From the NCBI GenBank assembly GCA_910583835.1, contig CAJTYM010000054.1, positions 1 through 24,279 on the forward strand: a stretch of DNA of 24,279 nt. Reading direction: 5' to 3'. The position numbers and the translations under genes are program-made. Source of the DNA: an uncultured Lachnospiraceae bacterium. Lineage in GTDB: Bacteria; Bacillota; Clostridia; Lachnospirales; Lachnospiraceae. This document shows, one piece after another, positions 12,622 through 19,640 of this stretch (positions are counted from its first letter, which is position 1; each line of letters starts with the position of its first letter). Below the pieces are notes generated by a model that had not been told where the DNA came from, did not search any database, and saw only the letters and a program-made list of their open reading frames with translations.

Positions 12622-13010
12622 GTGGAAATGCTTTCCGGCGGCATTATCGGAATCATCCCCAATATGGCCGGCATTCTGTATGGCGAAAAGGATTATTATG
12701 GCATTCGTGCGCTCTGTAAAAAACGCTTCAGTATAGTTTTTTTGTAGTGGCTGCGGCCGTTCTGTCTGTGGAATAAATTCCTCACCAATTTTTATGAATC
12801 CATTGATTCAGACAGAATGAAGGCGGCAGTCAGCGAAGTGGTTTTGGCTCATTCCTATCTCCTGTCCCAAATTGGAGTAAATGATAGGAGAGTTATGTCA
12901 AAATGACAGGAAAGGGGCTTCAGCTTCCTTTGCAGGATTTAGAGCAGTTTGCCCGCTGCGTGGAATATGTGGAGCCTTTACACAGATATGGAAGGAGTAA
13001 TTTGTTATGA
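12622..13010 (+). pseudogene. Decayed gene or chain of fragments before the acyltransferase gene
   Basis: Protein-like sequence is spread over several frames. Frame a (GTG 12622 to TAG 12747, 41 codons) includes GGIIGIIPNMAGILYGEKDYY. It breaks at a T7 run (12737-12743), after which the next frame would continue as a hydrophobic helix (FFVVAAAVLSV). A second open stretch to TGA 12904-12906 reads NKFLTNFYESIDSDRMK and AHSYLLSQIGVNDRR. A third, ATG 12903 to TGA 13008 (35 codons), overlaps the second by ATGA, and its stop overlaps the ATG of the next gene. I do not recognise the family. It looks like a once-intact membrane-associated protein with frameshifts, although the two stop-start overlaps could keep translation coupled to 13007. 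Confidence 0.45.
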
Positions 13011-14095
13011 AACATATATTGGATAAGAAACCTGTAAATACATCAAGACAAGGTGAATTTGATTATTTAAAGGGATTTTTTATGGTATTTATCTTTTTGG
13101 TACACGCCTATCAGGCAACATCGAGCTATGAAGACGTCGTTATAAAAGTAGTGTATGGCTTTGCTACCTTATCGGGTGCGGCCATATTTATCTTCGTCAT
13201 GGGTATGGGTACAGTATACAGCAGGCAGTCAGAGCCTAAGACGCTTGCAAAAAACGGTATTGTGATGATAGCATACCAATATTTGAGCAATATAGCTTAT
13301 CTTGCCGCCCTGACTCTGCCGTATCTGTTCGTCAGGAACGTACTTGAAGACAAGCAGGTATATTATGGGCTTTTGGCGCAATATTTACAGTTTATCAATA
13401 TATTTTTTATTACGGGTATCATTTACCTGGCGCTTGCACTGGCTAAAAAATGGAAACTTCCCGCTGTCGGATATGCAGTTGCCGGTTTGCTGTTTGCCAT
13501 AGCCGCTCCGTTTCTATACGGAAGAACTGTGGATGTTCCTGTGCTTGGCTACATCGTAAAAATCATCATAGGCGAGGATTATTTTGTTAGCTTTGCCGCA
13601 GTTTACTTTTTATCCTACGCATTTTTGGGGGTAGCGTTCGGATATTTGCTTCAGAGGGTAAAGGATAAAAAGGCGTTTTACTGTTGGGTAATGCCGATAT
13701 GCGCAGTGATTGCTTTCGTATGGTGGGTATTTACCATAAAGAAATATGGGTTTGGCGATGAACTTTACCAGTATCTGTGTATCGCGTATTCACAGCCCGA
13801 TTTGTTTCATGTTGCCGCAAGCATTGCGCATATTCTTTTCTTTGCCGGTTTGCTGTACTTTGGTGATGGGGCATTGAAAAAAAGCGGGGTGTTCGGAAGA
13901 CAGCTGCTGTATTACAACAGACATATATCAAAATATTATGCAATACATATAGGTGTTTATTTAGTTCTGTACGGTTTTCATAAATACGCAGCATTTTCAT
14001 CGCTGCAATGCTGGCTTATGACTGTCTTGTGTATGGTTGTCACGGGCGGAATCGTAAGGCTATATGTAAATCTTACCGATAAAAATAAAAGATGA
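13007..14095 (+). CDS. Acyltransferase-family integral membrane protein
   Basis: A 362-residue polytopic protein with about ten membrane segments. The N-terminus reads R14, then FDYLKGFFMVFIFLVHAY, which resembles the Arg...Asp-x-Leu-Lys/Arg-Gly...His pattern of membrane acyltransferases (acyltransferase-3/OpgC type), with His33 as candidate catalytic residue. Such enzymes acylate cell-surface glycans; the substrate here is unknown. GGAAGGAG stands 8 nt before the ATG, which overlaps the stop of the preceding 35-codon fragment. Its stop is followed directly by a scar of a flagellin 3' end. A role in modifying flagella or surface polymers is only a guess from position. Confidence 0.65.
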   Translation: MKHILDKKPVNTSRQGEFDYLKGFFMVFIFLVHAYQATSSYEDVVIKVVYGFATLSGAAIFIFVMGMGTVYSRQSEPKTLAKNGIVMIAYQYLSNIAYLAALTLPYLFVRNVLEDKQVYYGLLAQYLQFINIFFITGIIYLALALAKKWKLPAVGYAVAGLLFAIAAPFLYGRTVDVPVLGYIVKIIIGEDYFVSFAAVYFLSYAFLGVAFGYLLQRVKDKKAFYCWVMPICAVIAFVWWVFTIKKYGFGDELYQYLCIAYSQPDLFHVAASIAHILFFAGLLYFGDGALKKSGVFGRQLLYYNRHISKYYAIHIGVYLVLYGFHKYAAFSSLQCWLMTVLCMVVTGGIVRLYVNLTDKNKR

Positions 14096-14145
14096 GGTCA
14101 GAGTGTACGATCATTACCCGGCTAATAGCTGCAGGGAAGAAAACA
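14096..14145 (+). pseudogene. Remnant of a second flagellin 3' end
   Basis: Right after the acyltransferase stop, one frame reads GQSVRSLPG-stop, which aligns with the flagellin C-terminus NQGVLSLLG-stop (5 of 9 identical, same stop TAA). It continues into a 26-bp stretch (14120-14145) identical to the flagellin stop and 3' UTR at 11851-11876. The most economical reading is a leftover from a duplicated flagellin, with the intervening genes inserted or left between the two tails. Confidence 0.6.
14120..14145 (+). repeat. 26-bp direct repeat, copy 2
   Basis: Identical to 11851-11876. The identity ends abruptly at 14146, while the upstream side (14097-14119) shows only weak, codon-level similarity. 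Confidence 0.9.
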
Positions 14146-14204
14146 ACTGCACTCGGCGCAGCAAAGCGTCCAAGGTTTCCGCTTCGCTTCGGTCCGCGCT
14201 AAAC

Positions 14205-14272
14205 GGACATCCACCGGATGTCCAGCACCCTCATGAATGAGGGATTTAGGGAGTTGATGCGGACTTGTCCGC
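14205..14272 (+). other. Cluster of three short hairpins
   Basis: GGACATCC/GGATGTCC (14205-14212, 14216-14223), CCCTCA/TGAGGG (14228-14233, 14238-14243) and GCGGAC/GTCCGC (14259-14264, 14267-14272). The first and third share GGAC/GTCC arms. No T tract follows directly. This lies in the 471-nt gap 14096-14566; I see no gene here. Confidence 0.5.
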
Positions 14273-14319
14273 TTTGTTCTACATTCAGTATGAAGAATTA
14301 CTAGAAAATGAGAAATATC

Positions 14320-14348
14320 TTGTATTGGCTGAAAAAAAATGATAGAAT
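14320..14348 (+). promoter_or_regulatory. Sigma-A promoter for the Rpn-type nuclease gene
   Basis: TTGTAT (14320-14325), a 17-bp spacer and TAGAAT (14343-14348). The start site would be about 210 nt before the ATG, making the whole folded leader part of the mRNA. Confidence 0.55.
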
Positions 14349-14389
14349 GATTTCAAGCAAAGAACAATTCTAAGAATCTTTTTATATCT

Positions 14390-14543
14390 ATATGGGGCAA
14401 TCTATCTGCCCATATCTATTACAACGGAATAGAGCTGCGTGAAACAGCAGAATTGTTATTCGTTGTATGGTGCAGAGTTATCTCTGCAGGAACTCCTTGC
14501 TTACAGACAACTTAAAACCGCAGGGAGGGGGCGTCCTCTCTGC
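14390..14543 (+). ncRNA. Folded leader upstream of the PD-(D/E)XK nuclease gene
   Basis: Four successive hairpins: TAT-GGGCA with TGCCCATA (14390-14415, one bulge); a long stem ACAACG...CGTTGT with AATA/TATT (14421-14466) that encloses GCTG/CAGC; TGCAGAG/CTCTGCA with a TTAT loop (14471-14488); and a 9-bp stem with one G-U pair (14520-14543). They end 23 nt before the ATG. Such a compact series in an expressed leader could be regulatory or part of a mobile unit. I cannot assign a known RNA family. Confidence 0.45.
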
Positions 14544-14566
14544 TTTCAAAGAAAGAGAGGTATATA

Positions 14567-15475
14567 ATGCCAAATAACAAAGTAAAAAGAGAAGAAATTT
14601 CCGTGCAAACAGCAATTGCGAAAGATTTCCAGCTTAATTTAAGTGATTTTGCGCTGTTTCTGTCAGTGATGAAAGTGGAGAAAGCATATGAGAACGTATT
14701 AAGTATCATCCTGGATGAAATGGATTTAAATCTAAAGGAAGTAAAGGTGGAACAAGTAATATTGAACAAGTCAGGGAAGCGTGCCATACGCTTGGATGCA
14801 TGGGCAGTTGATGTACAGGACAGACAGTTTGATATGGAGATGCAGAACGAATCTGACAGTGATGATATACGAAGACGTTCACGTTTTTATCAGGGGCTGA
14901 TAGACACGCCCATTTTAAAAGCGGGCAAACAGACGCGCTACAAAAATCTTCCATCGACAGCAATCATATTTATAACGCAGGATGACATATTTGAAAAAAA
15001 TTTAGCGATGTATACTTTTAGCGAATGGTGTGAGGAGATCCCAGATTTACCCTTGGGGGATGGCACAAAGAAAATTTTCTTAAATATGTCCAGCTTTAAT
15101 GGGAGGAAAGAACTGGTTAGTCTGTTGCAGTACATGAAAAACACTACCTTGGATAACCATGACATTATCATCAGGGACGAGCGCATTGAAGAATTAGACA
15201 GAATTGTAAAAGAAGTCAAACAATCTGAAGAATGGGAGGCAGTAAAGATGAATATTCTTGAAATCGGACTTAAACAAGGAATAGAACAAGGAATAGAGCA
15301 AGGAATAGAACAAGGAATAGAGCGAGGAATGGCGAAAAGTTTGATTAAAAATGTAGAATCTGCAATGAGAAGTTTTAATGTAGATTTGCAGAGGGCCTGT
15401 GAAGGTTTAGGAACAACTTTGGAGGAATATGAGGCTGCCAAAGAAAAGATTGCCTGTCTCGACAGAGAAAAGTAA
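14567..15475 (+). CDS. Rpn-family PD-(D/E)XK nuclease (transposase_31-like)
   Basis: A 302-residue protein of the Rpn / PD-(D/E)XK nuclease-transposase family, known for recombination-promoting DNA nucleases. The nuclease core is visible at about residues 66-115: Asp77 in RLDAWA, then Glu91-x-Gln93 in FDMEMQ, then RRRSRFYQGLID. The C-terminal part has four perfect QGIE-type tetrapeptide repeats (residues about 237-252), typical of this family's helical tail, then a charged helix. GAGAGG stands 6 nt before the ATG. The gene is A/T-richer than the purine genes that follow. With its own promoter and folded leader it looks like an independently acquired unit. Confidence 0.82.
   Translation: MPNNKVKREEISVQTAIAKDFQLNLSDFALFLSVMKVEKAYENVLSIILDEMDLNLKEVKVEQVILNKSGKRAIRLDAWAVDVQDRQFDMEMQNESDSDDIRRRSRFYQGLIDTPILKAGKQTRYKNLPSTAIIFITQDDIFEKNLAMYTFSEWCEEIPDLPLGDGTKKIFLNMSSFNGRKELVSLLQYMKNTTLDNHDIIIRDERIEELDRIVKEVKQSEEWEAVKMNILEIGLKQGIEQGIEQGIEQGIERGMAKSLIKNVESAMRSFNVDLQRACEGLGTTLEEYEAAKEKIACLDREK
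15275..15322 (+). repeat. Four tandem 12-bp repeats in the nuclease gene
   Basis: CAAGGAATAGAA/G repeated four times; units alternate only at the last base. Each unit encodes QGIE. Because 12 is a multiple of 3, copy-number change would lengthen or shorten the tail without a frameshift. Confidence 0.95.
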
Positions 15476-15596
15476 TATTATAGTCAACGACAATTATTTT
15501 TATCGATTACTATAGTTTCTGTGTATTTACACAAAATACATCGGCAAATATCGTAAATTTTCTACAATCCGGATTTGCTTGTGGAGCGGAATACCG

Positions 15597-15626
15597 TTGA
15601 CGGATGAAAATAGCCTGTATTATAAT
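15597..15626 (+). promoter_or_regulatory. Sigma-A promoter of the purCFB cluster
   Basis: TTGACG (15597-15602), an 18-bp spacer and a perfect TATAAT (15621-15626), with the start near 15633. The leader of about 70 nt contains CCCAT/ATGGG (15631-15635, 15651-15655). I see no purine riboswitch core and no convincing PurBox pair. Confidence 0.65.
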
Positions 15627-15701
15627 AAACCCATATTGCATCATACAATGATGGGCAGAATAATGAAACGAATGATGGGTCAATGAGAATGGAGGATGGC
15701 G

Positions 15702-16580
15702 ATGAGTGTTCAGGAATTTAAGCCGGTAAAGGAAGGCAAGGTACGTGAAGTCTATGACAACGGCAGCAGTATGATTATTGTGGCAACGGACAGAATATCT
15801 GCGTTTGACGTGATTCTTAAAAACAATATCACGCAAAAAGGCGCAATATTGACGCAGATGTCCAAATTTTGGTTCGATTTTACCAGGGATATTGTGCCGA
15901 ACCATATGCTTTCTACGGATGTATCAGATATGCCGGAGTTTTTCCGCAAGGAAGAGTTTGACGGTAACAGCATGAAGTGCAAGAAACTGGATATGTTGCC
16001 GGTGGAATGCATTGTGCGTGGTTATATCACAGGCAGCGGCTGGGAGAGTTATCAGGCAGATGGGACGGTATGCGGCATTCAGCTGCCCCAAGGGCTGAAA
16101 GAGTCAGAACAGCTGCCGGAGCCGATTTATACGCCGACCACCAAAGCAGAGTTAGGGCTTCACGATGAGCATATCACCTTTGAAGATACTGTGGAGATTT
16201 TAGAGAAATTATATCCGGGCAGAGGGGCAGAGTATGCCAAGACCATCAAAGACTGTACCCTGAATTTATATAAGAAATGTTCAGAATATGCGCGCGGCAA
16301 AGGAATCATCATTGCAGATACCAAGTTTGAATTCGGACTGGATGAAGAGGGAAATGTAGTGCTCGGCGATGAGATGCTTACCCCGGACAGTTCCAGATTC
16401 TGGCCGCTTGAGGGCTATGTTCCTGGAAAGTCACAGCCTTCCTTTGACAAGCAGTTTGTGAGGGATTGGCTGAAAGCGAATCCAGACAGCGATTATCTGC
16501 TGCCGGAAGAGGTGGTAGCCAAGACTGTGGATAAGTATAAAGAAGCGTATGAACTTTTGACGGGCGAGAAATTCGCCTAG
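15702..16580 (+). CDS. purC: Phosphoribosylaminoimidazole-succinocarboxamide synthase (SAICAR synthetase)
   Basis: Joins CAIR with aspartate using ATP in de novo purine synthesis. I start at ATG 15702 (292 residues) because GGAGG (15691-15695) abuts the upstream ATG 15696 but lies 6 nt from this one. The glycine-containing KEGKVREVY motif (residues about 10-18) and ATDRISAFDV (about 28-37) are classic. They are followed by PVECIVRGYITGSGW and IIADTKFEFG. It is first in a purC-purF-purB cluster, 18 nt ahead of purF, and has a clear upstream promoter. The length is near that of the longer PurC type. Confidence 0.96.
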   Translation: MSVQEFKPVKEGKVREVYDNGSSMIIVATDRISAFDVILKNNITQKGAILTQMSKFWFDFTRDIVPNHMLSTDVSDMPEFFRKEEFDGNSMKCKKLDMLPVECIVRGYITGSGWESYQADGTVCGIQLPQGLKESEQLPEPIYTPTTKAELGLHDEHITFEDTVEILEKLYPGRGAEYAKTIKDCTLNLYKKCSEYARGKGIIIADTKFEFGLDEEGNVVLGDEMLTPDSSRFWPLEGYVPGKSQPSFDKQFVRDWLKANPDSDYLLPEEVVAKTVDKYKEAYELLTGEKFA

Positions 16581-16598
16581 GAATGGCTGGAGATTTAT

Positions 16599-18041
16599 AT
16601 GAATGACAGTAAGGTAAATCATGCAGACTTTGATAAGCTTCAGGAAGAATGCGGTGTCTTTGGCATGTATGATTTCGATGGAAATGATGTGGCGTCAACG
16701 ATTTATTATGGGCTTTTTGCCTTGCAGCATCGTGGGCAGGAGAGCTGCGGCATTGCGGTGAGTGAGACGTCAGGACCCAAGGGGAAAGTATCCTCCTATA
16801 AAGGGATGGGCCTTGTAAACGAGGTGTTTGCCGAGGGAAGCCTGGATAATATGAAGGGCGATATCGGTGTGGGGCATGTCCGCTATTCCACGGCGGGCGC
16901 TTCCACCAGGGAGAACGCCCAGCCGTTGGTATTACGTTATGTAAAAGGAACGTTGGCTTTGGCGCATAACGGCAATCTCATCAATGCACCTGAATTGCGC
17001 AAGGAACTGGAATACACAGGGGCAATTTTCCAGACCACGATTGATTCGGAAGTAATTGCCTACCATATCGCGCGGGAGCGCCTGGTATCCCAGACGGTGG
17101 AAGGAGCAGTGAAGCAGGCAGCGGCGAAATTAAAAGGTGCGTTTTCATTGGTTATTATGAGTCCGCGCAAGCTGATAGGGGCCAGGGACCCCTTTGGGTT
17201 TAAGCCGCTTTGTATCGGTAAGCGCGACAATGCCTATATCCTTGCTTCTGAGACTTGTGCATTGGAGACAATTGGCGCAGAGTATGTGCGTGATGTGCTT
17301 CCGGGAGAGGTTGTAACCATTACGCCGGAGGGAATTGCTTCTGATACAAGCCTCTGTCTGCCCAAAGGACAAGAGGCAAGATGCATATTTGAATATATTT
17401 ATTTTGCGAGGCCGGACAGCCATATTGATGGCGTCAGCGTCTATGCAGCGCGGATTAAGGCTGGTCGTTTCCTTGCCATGGATTCGCTGGTAGAGGCAGA
17501 TTTGGTGGTGGGAGTGCCGGAGTCAGGAAATGCGGCAGCTTTGGGATATTCCATGGAATCCGGGATTCCTTATGGGACGGCATTTGTGAAAAACGGCTAT
17601 GTGGGGCGGACCTTTATCAAGCCCAAACAGAGCAGCCGTGAGTCCAGTGTGAAGGTCAAGCTGAACGTGCTGCAGGAATCTGTACGCGGAAAGCGCGTGA
17701 TTATGATTGACGATTCGATTGTGCGGGGAACTACTTCTGACCGCATTGTACATATGCTGCGGGAGGCGGGCGCTACAGAGGTCCATGTAAGGATTTCCTC
17801 GCCGCCGTTTCTGTGGCCCTGTTATTTTGGCACGGATATTCCCGAGAGGGAACAGCTGATTGCCTACAAGCGGACAGTGGATGACATCTGCAAAGTGATT
17901 GGAGCGGACAGCCTGGGCTATCTGGATATCAAACGCCTGGATGAGATGGCGGAGGGACTGCCCATCTGTAAAGGCTGTTTCACCGGCGCATATCCCCTGG
18001 AGCCGCCCGCAGAAGATATCAGGGGAGACTATGAGAGATAA
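16599..18041 (+). CDS. purF: Amidophosphoribosyltransferase, Fe-S type
   Basis: Catalyses the first committed purine step: PRPP plus glutamine to phosphoribosylamine. The N-terminal Ntn-hydrolase domain follows a 17-residue propeptide, with Cys18 (EECGVFG) as the predicted mature N-terminal nucleophile. The PRPP loop VIMIDDSIVRGTTS spans residues 367-380. Cys262, Cys408, Cys457 and Cys460 match the four 4Fe-4S ligands of Bacillus PurF, marking the oxygen-sensitive Fe-S class that suits an anaerobe. At 480 residues it is full length. TGGAG stands 6 nt before the ATG. It lies between purC and purB. Confidence 0.97.
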   Translation: MNDSKVNHADFDKLQEECGVFGMYDFDGNDVASTIYYGLFALQHRGQESCGIAVSETSGPKGKVSSYKGMGLVNEVFAEGSLDNMKGDIGVGHVRYSTAGASTRENAQPLVLRYVKGTLALAHNGNLINAPELRKELEYTGAIFQTTIDSEVIAYHIARERLVSQTVEGAVKQAAAKLKGAFSLVIMSPRKLIGARDPFGFKPLCIGKRDNAYILASETCALETIGAEYVRDVLPGEVVTITPEGIASDTSLCLPKGQEARCIFEYIYFARPDSHIDGVSVYAARIKAGRFLAMDSLVEADLVVGVPESGNAAALGYSMESGIPYGTAFVKNGYVGRTFIKPKQSSRESSVKVKLNVLQESVRGKRVIMIDDSIVRGTTSDRIVHMLREAGATEVHVRISSPPFLWPCYFGTDIPEREQLIAYKRTVDDICKVIGADSLGYLDIKRLDEMAEGLPICKGCFTGAYPLEPPAEDIRGDYER

Positions 18042-18095
18042 ATGGACTGTGAGCAGCCAGAGAGCAACGGATAGCGAAAAGAAAGGAGACATATG

Positions 18096-19547
18096 ATGTC
18101 AACAGATAGATATAATAGCCCATTGTCTGAGCGTTACGCAAGCAAGGAAATGCAGTTTATTTTCTCGCCGGACATGAAATTCCGTACCTGGAGGAAGTTA
18201 TGGATTGCCCTTGCCGAGACAGAGATGGAACTTGGCTTGAGTGAGAATGGCAAGCCGGTCATTACGCAGGAGCAGATTGATGAATTGAGAAGCCATGTGA
18301 ATGATATAAACTATGATGTGGCAAAAGAGCGGGAGAAGTTAGTGCGCCATGATGTGATGAGCCATGTATATGCTTATGGGCAGCAGTGCCCTAAGGCAGC
18401 GGGAATCATCCATTTGGGGGCAACGTCCTGTTATGTGGGCGATAATACGGATATCATCGTCATGAAGGAGGCGCTTAAGCTCGTGCGCAGGAAACTGGTA
18501 AATGTGATTGCGGAACTGGCGAAATTTGCCGATGCCTACAAAGAATTGCCGACATTGGCATTTACGCATTTCCAGCCGGCACAGCCGACCACTGTGGGCA
18601 AACGTGCCACCCTTTGGCTGCAGGAATTCCTCATGGACCTTGAAGATTTGGAATATGTGATGGGTAGCCTCAAGCTTTTAGGCTCGAAGGGGACTACGGG
18701 CACGCAGGCGAGTTTTCAGGAGTTATTTGCGGGAGACCAGGAGACGATTGACAAGATTGACCCTATGATAGCTGCCAAGATGGGATTTGACGAATGTTAT
18801 GCGGTGTCCGGGCAGACTTATTCCAGAAAGGTTGATACCAGGGTTGTGAATGTCCTTGCCGGCATTGCGGCAAGCGCCCATAAAATGTCAAATGATATCC
18901 GCTTGCTGCAGCATTTGAAGGAAGTGGAAGAGCCGTTTGAGAAGAACCAGATAGGTTCCTCGGCGATGGCATATAAGCGCAACCCCATGCGCAGTGAGCG
19001 CATCGCTTCTCTGGCGCGCTATGTGATGGTGGATGCGTTCAATCCGGCAATTACTTCCGCCACCCAGTGGTTTGAGCGGACGCTCGATGATTCCGCCAAC
19101 AAACGCCTCTCCATTCCAGAAGGATTTCTGGCAGTGGACGGAATTCTTGATTTGTGCCTGAATGTGGTGGATGGGCTGGTTGTCTATGACAAGGTCATCC
19201 GCAAGCATATGATGGCAGAGCTGCCGTTTATGGCAACGGAGAATATTATGATGGATGCCGTGAAGAATGGCGGCAACCGCCAGGAAATGCATGAAAAAAT
19301 CCGCCAGCTTTCCATGGAGGCGGGCAAGAATGTCAAGGTGGAAGGGAAAGACAACAACCTGCTGGAACTGATTGCAGCAGACCCCTCCTTTAACCTGACG
19401 CTGGAAGAACTGCAGAAATCCATGGACCCCTCAAAATATGTGGGACGTGCGCCCATCCAGGTAGATAAATTCCTGGCACAGGCAGTCAAGCCGGTATTGG
19501 AGAAGAATCAGGATATCTTGGGCATGACCGCCGAGATAAATGTATAG
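18096..19547 (+). CDS. purB: Adenylosuccinate lyase
   Basis: Removes fumarate from SAICAR and from adenylosuccinate, acting twice in purine synthesis. The 483-residue protein belongs to the fumarase/aspartase superfamily. It has HLGATSCYVGDN, then TLAFTHFQPAQPTT (His region), then the signature GSSAMAYKRNPMRSER, where Ala replaces the more common Pro. ATG 18093 and ATG 18096 are adjacent; AAGGAG (18083-18088) is better spaced (7 nt) from 18096. It is the third gene of the pur cluster, 54 nt after purF. This long form resembles the eukaryote-like PurB of many clostridia. Confidence 0.95.
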   Translation: MSTDRYNSPLSERYASKEMQFIFSPDMKFRTWRKLWIALAETEMELGLSENGKPVITQEQIDELRSHVNDINYDVAKEREKLVRHDVMSHVYAYGQQCPKAAGIIHLGATSCYVGDNTDIIVMKEALKLVRRKLVNVIAELAKFADAYKELPTLAFTHFQPAQPTTVGKRATLWLQEFLMDLEDLEYVMGSLKLLGSKGTTGTQASFQELFAGDQETIDKIDPMIAAKMGFDECYAVSGQTYSRKVDTRVVNVLAGIAASAHKMSNDIRLLQHLKEVEEPFEKNQIGSSAMAYKRNPMRSERIASLARYVMVDAFNPAITSATQWFERTLDDSANKRLSIPEGFLAVDGILDLCLNVVDGLVVYDKVIRKHMMAELPFMATENIMMDAVKNGGNRQEMHEKIRQLSMEAGKNVKVEGKDNNLLELIAADPSFNLTLEELQKSMDPSKYVGRAPIQVDKFLAQAVKPVLEKNQDILGMTAEINV

Positions 19548-19640
19548 GAAGAGATTTTAAAAATGAGCATCTCCCTTGTATAAACATCCAATTAATGCAA
19601 ATACTGATAATAAAATCGCACTTCTTGAAAGGAGATTGTT

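Noticed and set aside
12521..12736. 71-codon frame from a GTG at 12521
   Set aside because: It runs through the folded leader and overlaps the more protein-like frame from 12622. Its composition is unnatural and no ribosome site precedes it.
15275..15322. CRISPR-like short repeats
   Set aside because: The 12-bp units are contiguous with no spacers and encode QGIE in frame.
15627..15701. Purine riboswitch or PurBox in the purC leader
   Set aside because: The leader is short, lacks the conserved purine aptamer core, and only a poor single PurBox-like match (near AAACGAATGAT) is seen.
15696..15701. Two extra codons at the purC start (ATG 15696)
   Set aside because: The ribosome site GGAGG directly abuts this ATG, so the ATG at 15702 with 6-nt spacing is preferred.
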